Source: Pinguiococcus pyrenoidosus
Lineage: Eukaryota > Sar > Pinguiophyceae > Pinguiochrysidales > Pinguiochrysidaceae
Direction of reading: 5' to 3'
Length of the DNA: 21,642 bases
Assembly: GCA_019677205.1 (NCBI GenBank)
Contig: JAAMXY010001621.1
Span: 1 to 21,642 of the forward strand
Position numbers and translations under genes: made by a program. The notes under the pieces are model-generated. The model ran no database searches. It worked only from the letters and a program-made list of their open reading frames with translations, and was not told the origin of the DNA. Positions 7,479-16,652 of this stretch are shown here, in pieces; the first letter of the stretch is position 1; each line of letters starts with the position of its first letter.

Positions 7479-9341
7479 ATGCAGTCCCTTCGGGTGTTGC
7501 TTTGCTTTCTAGTGGCGCTCGGTTGCCGGTGAGTTCCCGGGTGGCGGAGTCGTCATCCGCACCACCTCGTTCCTAAGCCGTCGCGCTGCGTCTCTCTCGG
7601 AAGTGCCGAGGCTCCGGCGGCGACGTCTCTGGAGCTGAGCGGCGTTCCCGGCGGGAAGCGTACCCTCGTGCTCTTGCAGAAGCCCAGCGTGCAGGTGCGC
7701 CATCTTCGAGCGCCCTCGAGGTGCCAAAGAGCCCCTCTCATCGCGCAACACTTCAGGCCACACACAGCCACTTCTTCGGCGCTCTCAGGGACAGAGGTCA
7801 TGAGCTGACCTTCGCGTTGGCCAGCAGCAAGGTACGAGAGGCGGAGCCAAGCCGAGGTGTCGTCGGAGGGCCGAGTCGCTAAGAGAGACAATTCTGCCGA
7901 CTTGACGCCACCAGGGCGCTTTCAGCCTCAGCACCTACGGCGTCCGCAACTTTGACAACCTGTGCATCTTCGCGCCGACGGCCACGAGCTTCGGAGACTA
8001 TTCGGTGTATGACGTCTTGGACTTCATGAAGAGCGGAGGGAACGTGCTGGTGGCCGGCGCCGCAAAGACGGGCGACGTGGTTCGGCATCTGGCGGCGGAG
8101 GTCGGCGTAGACGTCGACAAGAAGGGCTCGCAGGTGCTGGACAATGTGTCTTATGACGCCAAGCTTGGCGCGGTGGTGAGCTACGGGGCCTCTCCTCTGC
8201 TTCATGTCTTGCACTCGGCGGCGGGGCCGGAAACCCCCGTGCGCTTCCAAGGGATCGGGCACTCGATAGACGCCTCGAACCACCTGGCGGTGAAGATCCT
8301 CGAGGGCAACCCCACGAGCTTCTCGGCGAAGCCGGGCGAGGCGACCGGAGAGAAGCCGGAGAGCATCGGGCCGGACACGTTGCTTGCAAGCGGTCTGCAA
8401 GGCCACAACAACGCGCGATTCGTCTTCTGTGGATCGCTGCCGCTCTTCAGCGACGCTTTCCACAACGAGGACTTTGCGCTCCAAATGGCCAAGTGGGCCT
8501 TTGCGGAGAACGGCATCATCCGCTTCGCCAACGTCACGCACAGTCGCGTGGACGGAAGTCCGCCAGAGCTGCTGCTGAAGCAGAAGGAGAAGCCAGACCT
8601 GCCGAAGAGCCTCTTTCCGGATCCGGAGATCACGCGGAACTCGCTCGTGTACCGCATCAAGGACATGCTGTACTACGAGGTGACCATCAACACGTGGGAC
8701 GGAGATGCTCAGGCGTGGGCTCCGTTCCATGCGGAGGACGTCCAGCTCGAGTTCGTGATGCTGGACCCGTACATCCGCACGACGCTGACTTCAGACGGTG
8801 AGGCTCACAAGCCCCCATCCGGACGGCCGCCAAATGATCACGTTTCTGGTGCAAGCTGTCCCTTCCTTCTAACCTTTGTCACACAACTTTGACAGGAGAC
8901 GGGAAGTTCAGCACGAGCTTCATGGCGCCGGACAAGTATGGGATCTTCAAGTTCAAGCTTCTGTACAGAAGGCCTGGCCTTTCCACGCTCCACGTTGAGA
9001 AGGTGCGTCCGCCGGTTGACGAAATTTGGGAAGAAGGAGAGCGGCGAAGCTCACGAGCGCTTCTTGTCTTTTCTTCTCTTTTCTTCTCTTCTCTTCTCTT
9101 CTCTTGTCTTCTCCTTTGGATTCTTCTCCTTTGGATTCTTCTCCTTTGGATTCTTCTCCTTTGGATTTCACAGGTCGTGTCAGTACGACCCTTCAAGCAC
9201 AACGAGTATGAGCGATACATCACCAGCGCGTATCCGTACTACACGGCGGCGTTCGTGCTGATGGCGGCGGTGACCGTCTTCAGCTTCCTTTTCCTATTCA
9301 CGGAGGACAAGACGGTGCTTTCGAAAACGCACAGGGACTAG
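7479..9341 (+). CDS. OST48: OST48 subunit of oligosaccharyltransferase (DDOST/WBP1 family)
   Basis: A subunit of the ER membrane complex that transfers the lipid-linked glycan to Asn in nascent proteins. Six exons by splice signals and family continuity: 7479-7528, 7604-7694, 7757-7831, 7915-8797, 8896-9002 and 9174-9341. The introns are 75, 62, 83, 98 and 171 nt. The product is 457 residues, essentially the family length. Features in order: signal peptide (residues 1 to about 17), TLVLL strand, HSHFFGALRDRGHELTF, the family signature LSTYGVRNFDNLCIFAP, GGNVLVAG, the LQGHNNARFVFCGSLPLFSD block, the VQLEFVMLDPYIRT block, then SVRPFKHNEYERYI and AYPYY, and one membrane helix (about 424-444) with a short cytosolic tail. 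The exon 1-2 acceptor (AAG before 7604) is the least certain junction. Intron 5 is stop-free and repeat-rich (see findings). The gene ends 59 bp from the end of the converging ATPase gene. Confidence 0.94.
9062..9173 (+). repeat. TTCTC and 15-bp tandem repeats inside OST48 intron 5
   Basis: The last intron of OST48 contains a pyrimidine run of TTCTC-like units (9062-9105). Four copies of a 15-bp unit TTCTTCTCCTTTGGA follow (9106-9165; the first differs by one base), ending 8 bp before the acceptor AG at 9172-9173. The array forms an unusually long polypyrimidine tract. Read in the exon frame, it encodes a leucine-rich pentapeptide repeat (LLLWI). Confidence 0.9.
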
Positions 9342-9400
9342 CTGAAGCAAGATTCCTCAATTGTACTAGTTACAGCTCGGGGTCCACCATGCGGCGGCCT

Positions 9401-11998
9401 CTACGCACTCGCACCCGGACGCCGTAGCTTACTGATCTTGCGCCGAAGACTGTCGAAGTGCTCACTTTGCTCCCCGACGACACTCGGCCCCACTTTTCTC
9501 AGAGCCGCCTCGAAGTGCTTCTCTTTGATCTCGATATCATCGTCGTCTTCTCCTCCCGCCGCCGCCGCCCGGTTGCGATCCTGGCTCTGGCTGCCCATTT
9601 CTCTCAGCACTGCCATGCCCGCCTCGCGCACCAAACTGGCGAGATCGGCTCCCGAGAAGCCATCAAGCCGGCTGTCTCGGCCTAGCGTGTCAAGATACTT
9701 TCTGTCACGGAGGGCTTGGGAGATCCGCACCTTCTTGCAGATTGCCTGCAAGATGTCTCCCCGTGCTTCCGGGCCTGGCAACGGAACGAGGAGCAGCTTG
9801 TCCAGACGCCCCGGACGCAGCATGGCGGGGTCGATCATGTCCGGCCTGTTGGTGGCTGCGATGACGAAGACGCTGTTGCGCGCCTCCGCACCGTCCATCT
9901 CCGTGAGCAGCTGGTTCACGACCCTTTCGCTGACCCCCGAGCCGCCGTCGGTGCCCACGCCGCGCTTCGGACAGATTGCGTCGAGCTCGTCGAAGAAGAT
10001 CACGCAAGGAGCCGACTCGCGCGCCCGTTGGAAGACCTGCCTCACCGCCCTCTCGGACTCTCCGACATACTTGTCGAGCAGCTCGGGACCCTTGACGCTG
10101 ATGAAATTCGCGCTGCTTTCCGCGGCGCAGGCCTTTGCCAACAGGGTCTTCCCGCAGCCGGGGGGACCCCAGAGCAGGACGCCCGCAGGGACCGTGAGGC
10201 CGAGCCGGCGGAATCGCTCCGGCCTTTCTATGGGCTCCACCACGCTCAGTTCCAGCTCCTCCCGCACTTCTTGGAGCGCGCCGACGTCGTCCCAAGTTAC
10301 GTCTGGCTGCGTTGCGAAGCCTTCCCGCTTGGCGCTTGGCTGCACGTTGGGCAGAGCCGTCTGAAAGTCTGCCATGGTGACGAACAGGGGTTCCAACTCT
10401 TCGGGCGTGAAGTGCTGCGCCCTCCACATGACGGACGCATCACCGCAGCCATCGGCGCCCTCTTCTCGGCCCTCCGCGACGGCGTCTGCCGTCGGTGAGC
10501 TGCCACCTTGCGCGTTGTGGTTGTCGTCGCCAGCATCGGCGACTGGTGCGCCTGCTTCTGCTGCTGTCGCCTCCGAGAGGTCCATCTCCTCCTTTTGCGC
10601 CGCGGCATGGGGCGTCCCGTTGAATACTCGAGTCACGGCAACCGCTGCTGCCTCGCGAGTAAGCGCGGTAAGGTCTGCACCAACGAAGCCGGGAGTCTTC
10701 TTGGCGATGAACGACAAATCGACAGCGCCGTCTAGTCTCATCTTCCTCGTCAAAACCTGTAGGATCCGTTCCCGCCCCTTCTCGTCCGGCACTCCGAGAC
10801 AGATCTCCCGATCGAAGCGTCCAGCACGGCGGAGGGCCTGATCCAGAGCATCGGGGCGATTCGTTGCGCCAATCACGATCACTGATTTGTCGGCCTTGGC
10901 CTCGCTCGCCAGGCTATCCAAGCACGTGATGAGCTGCGCCACGATGCGCTTCTCCATGCTTCGTGAGACCGTCTCTCGCTTCGGGGTGATGGCATCCACT
11001 TCGTCAAGGAAGATGAGTGACGGCGCGGCTTCGAGCGCTGCGGAGAACATCTCCCGCAGGCGCTGCTCGCTCTCTCCCGACATGCCACTGACAATCTCCG
11101 GCGCAGACACGCTGAAGTAGGTGCAGCCCAGCTCACCGGCAATCGCGCCAGCGAGCAGCGTCTTCCCGCACCCCGGCGGCCCGTGCAACAGCACCCCGCG
11201 CGGTGGCTCCACGCCAAGGTGCGAGTACACTTCGGGATGGGACAAGGGCAACACGATGACGTCGTGCACCTGCTTGATCACCGCCTCCAGGCCCCCGAGG
11301 TCGCGGTAGCGCGTCGCTGGACGTGGCTGTGGCTGGATCTTGGACGCGCTTGCGTTGTCATCCCCATCGAGAAAGTCGCCGTAACTCGCCGCGGCGCCGT
11401 TCTCCAGGCCATTCTTCGACGTCTTCCGTGGCTTCGAGGCCTTGGGACGCCTTGCATCTGCAGCGCCGGGACTTTCCTGGCCTCGGCTCATGTACTGCGC
11501 CCCCAGAGCTCGGTTGAGAGAGCCTCCAGGCTTGGGATTTGAACCCTTGCCATCTGGCACCTCGGCCGCCACGTCCTTATCCCACGCTGCTGCGGCGGCG
11601 TTGTAGCTGCTCTCCTCCTCGGCCTCGCGACCGCGCTTCTTGCTGAGCTTCTTTGACTCGTCGATGCCGGCCAGAATCTGGAAACGAAACGCGCAAGTTG
11701 GGGACCAATCCGCCAGAAGAGTCAGACAGGTGTCGCAGCGTTGGAATGCCTGCACAACCCCCACAAAATCTGCAGAATCTGCGTTGTCTGAAGAATCTGC
11801 AGAATCTGCAGAATCTGCGTAATCTGCGTAATCTGCGTAATCTGCGTAATCTGCGTAATCTGCGGAGTTTGCAAAATTTTGCAAAATTCTGCACAATCCG
11901 CTCAGTCTGCTTTGGCTGCGAACGCGCACCTTGACCACGATTTTCCTCAAGATGCCCTGCGGCTTCCTTCGATTCTCCGGATACAGTGACTGCATCAT
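9401..11998 (-). CDS. NVL/RIX7-type double AAA ATPase, 60S ribosome biogenesis
   Basis: In animals and yeast this nuclear AAA hexamer (NVL, Rix7) strips factors from pre-60S ribosomes. The frame codes 865 residues if unspliced. The linker before domain 1 is Lys-rich (KKLSKKRGR, probable nuclear signal). D1 has GVEPPRGVLLHGPPGCGKT (Walker A about 273-280), LIFLDEVDAITPKRE (Walker B) and GATNRPD. The stretch GGLEA..HPEVYSHLG matches NVL better than Cdc48, and the N domain of Cdc48 is absent. After an acidic linker, D2 begins PSAKREGF..PDVTWDDVGAL, with a second GPPGCGKT, FISVKGPELL, VGESERAVRQVFQRA, FFDELDAICPKR and AATNRPD. Both ATP sites look intact. Residues 24-107 (plus strand 11678-11929) form a repeat-bearing segment that may be an intron: GT after codon 23, TTTCCAG before codon 108, 252 nt. 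Spliced, the protein would be 781 residues. The true N-terminus is therefore uncertain. Confidence 0.9.
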   Translation of the reverse strand: MMQSLYPENRRKPQGILRKIVVKVRVRSQSRLSGLCRILQNFANSADYADYADYADYADYADSADSADSSDNADSADFVGVVQAFQRCDTCLTLLADWSPTCAFRFQILAGIDESKKLSKKRGREAEEESSYNAAAAAWDKDVAAEVPDGKGSNPKPGGSLNRALGAQYMSRGQESPGAADARRPKASKPRKTSKNGLENGAAASYGDFLDGDDNASASKIQPQPRPATRYRDLGGLEAVIKQVHDVIVLPLSHPEVYSHLGVEPPRGVLLHGPPGCGKTLLAGAIAGELGCTYFSVSAPEIVSGMSGESEQRLREMFSAALEAAPSLIFLDEVDAITPKRETVSRSMEKRIVAQLITCLDSLASEAKADKSVIVIGATNRPDALDQALRRAGRFDREICLGVPDEKGRERILQVLTRKMRLDGAVDLSFIAKKTPGFVGADLTALTREAAAVAVTRVFNGTPHAAAQKEEMDLSEATAAEAGAPVADAGDDNHNAQGGSSPTADAVAEGREEGADGCGDASVMWRAQHFTPEELEPLFVTMADFQTALPNVQPSAKREGFATQPDVTWDDVGALQEVREELELSVVEPIERPERFRRLGLTVPAGVLLWGPPGCGKTLLAKACAAESSANFISVKGPELLDKYVGESERAVRQVFQRARESAPCVIFFDELDAICPKRGVGTDGGSGVSERVVNQLLTEMDGAEARNSVFVIAATNRPDMIDPAMLRPGRLDKLLLVPLPGPEARGDILQAICKKVRISQALRDRKYLDTLGRDSRLDGFSGADLASLVREAGMAVLREMGSQSQDRNRAAAAGGEDDDDIEIKEKHFEAALRKVGPSVVGEQSEHFDSLRRKISKLRRPGASA
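11766..11888. repeat. 9-bp minisatellite (AATCTGCGT / AATCTGCAG units)
   Basis: A tandem array of a 9-bp unit on the plus strand. Five near-identical AATCTGCGT copies sit around 11812-11862, flanked by AATCTGCAG variants and degenerate copies that fade into GCAAAATT-type repeats. It lies in the N-terminal part of the ATPase frame, where it would encode Ala-Asp-Tyr/Ala-Asp-Ser repeats, or inside a 252-nt intron. Confidence 0.88.
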
Positions 11999-12449
11999 CC
12001 GATTCGTTCAAATGGTCAGAAAAGCCGCAGAGCTCAATTGAGGAAGCAACACATCACCTTGAGCGCCATTAAGACGCCATCTGCGTCGGAGGCATCGCAC
12101 TCTTCAGAGGACAGGAGGTTCTTGATCTGCCAAAACACATTCCATCAGGGCTCTCATCTCTCCAGAAAAGCGTGCGCGGGGAGCATCATGCACTGCACTG
12201 CACCTGAAAGCGGATCTTCGCCTCCATTTCAAATCGCTTTTGGCGCCAAACGGCCTCGCAAATGGCGCGAAAGTGGGTGCACGATCAGCTGATGAGCGAT
12301 CGACGAGGACTCCAGCTATCAGCTGATTCTACCTTTCGTGTCCCGGTGTCGCGCATCGGTGTCGCAGTGTCGCGCGCCACGCACTTGGTGCTCTTCGACT
12401 ATCGAGCGATATGACGACGCCGCCGCCGCCGCCGCCGCCACTTCTGACC
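11999..12449. promoter_or_regulatory. Divergent promoter region (ATPase / photosystem II gene)
   Basis: A 451-bp segment between head-to-head genes. It holds two copies of the 10-bp palindrome ATCAGCTGAT (12284-12293 and 12318-12327) with starts 34 bp apart, then a cluster of GTGTCGC words (about 12347-12375), of which GGTGTCGC also occurs in the palindrome at 175-207. A short CCG repeat (12419-12438) precedes the preferred ATG at 12450. Regulatory roles are inferred from position and repetition only. Confidence 0.55.
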
Positions 12450-13062
12450 ATGCGCATATGCCTCGTGCTCCTGCTGGCTGCGGCTGCCCATGGCTTTCGA
12501 GCATCTAGACGAGTGCCGCTGCAGATGAGCTTGGACGGGAGTCGTCGCCAAGCCAGCTCCGCGGCGGCGCTGGGGGCTCTGTCCGTCCTGATGGGGCCGC
12601 AGCTGGTGGCTGCCGCCGTGGGGGAGGGGGACTTGCCGGAAGGCGCGAGGCGCTTCAACAACGTGCTGCGGGCCCAGAAGACCTGGGCGGAGCTGGGGGA
12701 TGCCGTGAGCAAGAGAGGCTCCGAGTTCGACGACAAGGAATGGGTGAACGTGCAGCAGGTGCTGCGGGCCGTGTACCAGGTCGGCGACGACATGAAGGCG
12801 ATTGCAAAGGGCAACTCGAATGAGAAGGTAGCTGCCCATGGTCCATTGGAGCCCTGAGCCTGCGTAGGGGAAGGTTTCGCTCACCCGGCGTGGCTCCTAG
12901 GATCTGCTGGCAACCGCCAAGAAGCTCCAGGACAAGATCCAGAGCGGTGACGTGCCGGCCAAGCAGCGCGACGCTGCGGCCTTTCTCGGCGTCCACAAGG
13001 AGGTCACGAATGGGTTCCAGGACTTCTTCAACCTTCTGTCGGATGTGCCGGACGAACTGTGA
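12450..13062 (+). CDS. Photosystem II extrinsic lumen protein, PsbQ/Psb31-like
   Basis: A small nuclear-encoded protein expected in the thylakoid lumen at the oxygen-evolving side of photosystem II. Two exons, 12450-12827 and 12901-13062 (intron 73 nt, phase 0), give 179 residues. The presequence has three parts. A signal peptide (1-15) ends before Phe16, as in complex red plastids. A short Arg/Ser-rich transit region follows. The last part is a twin-arginine signal (Arg32-Arg33, hydrophobic 38-50, AxA site about 53-56). The mature part is about 123 residues and all helical, with DLPEGARRF near its start and a C-terminal SDVPDEL. This size and shape match the PsbQ'/Psb31 four-helix proteins of red-lineage algae. 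I cannot decide between the two by eye. An in-frame ATG at 12411 would add a Pro-rich stretch before the signal peptide, so 12450 is preferred. Confidence 0.8.
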
Positions 13063-13220
13063 TGTCCTTAGCGACTGGGGAAGGGAAATGGGCGTTCAAC
13101 CTTCTCCGAAGCACCGGCTTCTGCTGCGGCTCGGCTCAGGCTCGCGATATCGCGTGCAAGCGGCCTTCTGCACACGCTGCTCGACCTTGCAAGAGTTGGT
13201 TGAAATACGTTCGTCTCCAT
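13063..13220. other. Convergent 3' intergenic segment
   Basis: A 158-bp stretch between the stop of the photosystem II gene and the stop of the mTERF gene on the other strand. No motif or repeat stands out; it is presumed to hold the two 3' untranslated ends. Confidence 0.5.
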
Positions 13221-15083
13221 TCACTGCTCGCTTGCCCCTGCCTCGGCCTCTACCTCGGCCTCTACCTCGGCCTCTACCTCGGCCTCCACGGGCTTGAACA
13301 GAAAGGGGACGAAATCTTCAAGGTTCCTGATCACGTACTCGTCCTCGAACACCACGGGGAGGCCGACGCCATCGTTCTGCCAGTTGTGCAAGAACATGGC
13401 ACTGGGCGTCATCGCGCCGGGGCTTGTGCCATCGGAGGAATTCGCCGCAGGCGGTGGCATGGTAGGCCTTCCAGCTTGAATCGCCGCCACGGCGTCGGCG
13501 TCATACAGGAAGCCGGTGAACTCGTCGCTATCCATCTTGCCGCCATCGGCCCACTGCGCCAGTCGAACGCGCCGCTTCCACGCGTCCTCCACCGCACCGA
13601 CGAACTCCAGCCACTTCGGGAGCGACAACGGAACGCCATCCACCTCCGGCAAGGGCTCTTCGTTCTTTGCCCTCTTTGCGCCCTTCGCGCTCTTTGCGCT
13701 CTTGCGCGCTTTCGATTGCATCATCGAGTGGGCTTTGAGGAGAAATTCCTGATCGCTGTAGAAGGCGTAGATTGATATGGGCGGCGCGTCCAGCTTGTTG
13801 CGAAGGATGTAGAGCCCGCGAGGAATGAGCCTCTTGCCAAGACTGACCGTCAGGAACCTTGATGTCAAAGCGCGCGTATAGCCGAGCGCGCGGTAATGCC
13901 GGACGGTTGGCGCGAGATTGTACCTGACCGACGTGGTCAGGATCTGCGGATTCCCGGACAACGAAGCCCACAGCTCTCGCTTGGACCTGTCCGCCTGACC
14001 TGCCGCGACGGGGGCTTTCTCATTCCCGAGCGCCTCGTACTCGAGAAAGTCGAGGACTTCCCCGAGCTTCGGCACGCTTCGCGTGAGCAACGAGGGACAC
14101 CTCCGGACGAGCCACCTCACGAGGGAGTCCGCATCCTTGTGGGGGGTGCCGCTGAGCACGTTGGCGTCAGGCTCGGTTGAGTTCTGGGGCCCTCTGGCAG
14201 ATAGGCGCTGCTTCAGAAAGGCCAGCTTCGGCTTGATAGCGGTCTCGATAGAGTGCAGGAGGATTCTTCCAGAGGTCGCCCTCACGACGTCCCGGACGCA
14301 ATCGTCGTCGCCGCCGAGAAAATCTTGCAAGAAGGAGATGGAAGGCTTCAGATTCTCGTCGATGCTCTGCATCAGCAGCATGGGACAGCGGCTGATCGCC
14401 ATGGCAGTAACCCTGGCAGGGTGCGAGATCCGTGAGCTTGCTTGTTCGGCACAGCGCAACAACTCACAGGGCAACGGAGTCGTCCTCACCGGCTCCCAAG
14501 CACCTCCTCCAGAAATGCCAACTTCGGCAGCAGCGTCTTGTCGGGCTTCAGGTTGAACGCGCGAGGTTGCCTGCGCAGAAGCAGCAAGATGTCCACGCCA
14601 AGCTCATCCAGCGCAACCATGTTCCTTGCAAAATCGGAGGCGTTTGTGACCCGAAGCTTGCCTAGCTCCGCCGCTGCCTTTCGTCGTACTGACGCCCGAA
14701 CTCCTACGCCCTCCATGGCTTCTTCTATCATCTCTGGCGTTGCGTAGCGGCCTCTCCCGGACGTCTGTCGCAGAGATCCGCAGAAGATCAGCAGCAAAGC
14801 CAGCCGGCGAAGCAGAAGGGATGAGCACCTTTTCGCCTAAATCCGCTTTGATCTCTTCCAGCAGATCTGGAAACCGATCCACGAGGATTTGGGCCCTTTC
14901 CTGACCGAAGCGCTGCACCACGAACTCCATCGCTGCGTCGTCCAAGCTGCTGTGCCGCCTCGTCGGCGAAAACCCGTGGCGCACGGGCCCCGCCCAGCCT
15001 CGGAACCCTCCGCATCTGCGTCCACAGAGCACCAGAAAGCTGAGGAACAGCACCCTGCGGCAAAATGCGCCTAAGTGAGCCAT
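13221..15083 (-). CDS. Plastid-targeted mTERF-family protein
   Basis: mTERF proteins are helical-repeat nucleic-acid-binding proteins that control transcription, splicing or translation in mitochondria and plastids. Three exons: 15083-14829, 14764-14490 and 14412-13221 (introns 64 and 77 nt, phase kept), giving 573 residues. The N-terminus has a hydrophobic signal (VLFLSFLVLCG, about 11-21) followed by GG-FRGW, which suggests a two-step plastid presequence with Phe at the cleavage site. Repeats of the mTERF type occur from about residue 57: LVDRFPDLLEEIK, LLLLRRQPRAFNLKPDKTLLPKLAFL, AISRCPMLLMQSIDENLKPSISFL, LVRRCPSLLTRSVPKLGEVLDFL and SLGKRLIPRGLYIL. A Lys/Ala-rich segment and a long C-terminal region of unknown fold follow, ending in an acidic EAEV repeat. 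The C-terminal extension is unlike simple mTERFs. Target organelle and role in gene expression are inferred. Confidence 0.85.
13241..13288 (-). repeat. Four 12-bp repeats coding (EAEV)n at the mTERF C-terminus
   Basis: Four tandem copies of CCTCGGCCTCTA on the plus strand (the last with one change) lie near the 3' end of the coding sequence. On the minus strand they code repeated Val-Glu-Ala-Glu just before the final residues. The unit length is a multiple of three, so copy-number change would keep the frame. Confidence 0.92.
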
Positions 15084-15364
15084 CGTTGAGGCGCTTGACC
15101 GGGACGCCTTGCATTTCATGTCGACGCATGTTGAGCAAACCATCTTGTTATCATCATTCCCCCTCACGATCTCAGGATCGGCCACGATTATCGATCTTGC
15201 GTGTGGAGGTTGTCGGATGCCGGATTTCGGACTGGAAGTCGCCTGCGGCTCGAGTATTTCAAGGAGTTCGGAGGTTGTGCGTGTTGCGTAGTCGAACGCC
15301 AATCTGCGACGGCCCTGTGCAAGATGCCCCGAGCCTCTGATCGCTTCGCTAACTTGCCTGTGTC

Positions 15365-15928
15365 TTGTCTGCAGGCTTCCGCAACGCGGCTCGACCTGCC
15401 CTACCTGCGAGGTTCATCGGGTGTGAGCATTGTGGGGAGGAGAGCACTTGCCGCGAGGTGCTGGAGCACTCCCTCGGTGAGACCTGGCTCCACCTGCGGA
15501 ACACGTACGGATCAGACCCGCGGGTCGAGGAAATTGCCCAGCGGTTGGCGAACGATTCCCTCGGACATCCATGTTGTACCCTCTTGACAACGGCGCTGCA
15601 TACAGGTCAATTTGTTACGTTCGGCTTGGCGTCCCTCTTGGGCGCTGGCGAGGATGACGCTTGCGGTCAGGAGCTCCTCGCACTCTTCAGGTCTTCGACA
15701 ATCCTGCGGTACCAATTCCATAGGGAAGACCACACTCGAAGTTGTCTGAAAAGCTCAAAGTCGCAGCGATCCGGAAGGTGCAGACACGGAGCACCTTGGG
15801 AACCGCACGATGCCGTCGGCATCGACTTCGCCCGCCGGCAAACTACAAGCGGAGAGCCCCTGGCGCGGCAGTCGTCTGCGGCGGAAGCAGCTCGCCACTG
15901 TTGGGATGCACACAACTGGGACAACTAA
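15365..15928 (+). other. Open frame of unknown meaning, possible exon
   Basis: A 188-codon open stretch with no ATG at its start. It is preceded by a good acceptor-like sequence (TGTCTTGTCTGCAG ending at 15374), so it could be an internal or last exon. The translation has a Cys cluster (GCEHCGEESTC), then LGETWLHLRNTYGSD and a less convincing second half. I do not recognise it, and chance openness in GC-rich DNA is possible. Confidence 0.25.
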
Positions 15929-16115
15929 CGGCTGGATACCGACCAACCATGTAACAAACATCGAATAAGGCCCTTCAATTTAGATTATGGCTAAATCAGG
16001 GGTCGACGTAACAGTCGAAAAGCAGTGATATGAACCTCAGTCCTTCTTCGAACTCCTTGAAATTTCGAAAGTCTCCGCTTCTCGCTTCTGCTCGAAGAGG
16101 TAGAGATCGTCGACC

Positions 16116-16652
16116 CTAACAGGCCTGGCTCCGCGCTTCTTCGCTTCTTCGCTTCTTCGCTTCTTCGCTTCTTCGCTTCTTCGCTTCTTCGGGCCCTTGT
16201 TGCTTCGCAAACGAGGTCTTTTGCTCCATCACGCCGGCGTCCGCCCGTATCTCCCGCCCAGAACCAAGCAAGGCGCGCAGGGACGCGGCCGCGATGATGA
16301 ATGCCTGCCTGCTGGAGCACCACGACGACCCTGCTTTGACGACGTTGTCAAGCCACTCCAATGCGAGCAAAGCATCACCAGTTGCCCCCGCAGCCACCGT
16401 CATAGATCGGACCGGCGCCCGCGCCAGCGCGAGATTCGTTTGCGAGGGCAGACGCGTCGAGCCAGCGTGCTGCAACGCGTACGCAACGCCCCCTTCGGGA
16501 CAAACGCTCGTTGACTGTTCAAGCAGACCAATCATGACTACATGTCCATTTGAAATTAAATTCTGAACGAGCATACAACGGAAGTCAAAGTTTCTGCCGC
16601 TGTCATTTGGCCCGCCAATTATTTGACGAACGCGCAGTCCACCAATCAGCAT
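16116..16652 (-). other. Open minus-strand frame of unknown meaning
   Basis: Open from an ATG at 16652 to a stop at 16116. The first 140 codons give a fairly hydrophobic, helix-prone translation; the end runs through the 8-bp repeat and codes Lys/Arg/Glu-rich EEAKKRRS units. No family is recognised. It would sit head-to-head with the signalling gene (97 bp apart) and would keep the alternating strand order, which is the main argument for it. Confidence 0.25.
16135..16190. repeat. Seven perfect 8-bp tandem repeats (GCTTCTTC)
   Basis: Exactly seven copies of GCTTCTTC without a mismatch (56 bp). The 8-bp period is not a multiple of three, so any frame through it cycles; on the minus strand this gives a repeating Glu-Glu-Ala-Lys-Lys-Arg-Arg-Ser. 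Perfect identity suggests recent expansion. Confidence 0.97.

Noticed and set aside
15999-16116. Inverted GGGTCGACG / CGTCGACCC ends about 110 bp apart, considered as a small transposable element.
   Set aside because: Arms of only 9 bp, no target-site duplication seen, no second copy in the window.
16500-16575. Possible decayed copy of the cyclic-nucleotide-binding domain: plus-strand codons around 16535-16567 resemble the YVPIGDKIL region of the fusion kinase with two stops in place of Gly and Lys.
   Set aside because: The match is about 22 of 33 bases over one short stretch, and the flanking codons do not align. Too weak to call a pseudogene without a real alignment.
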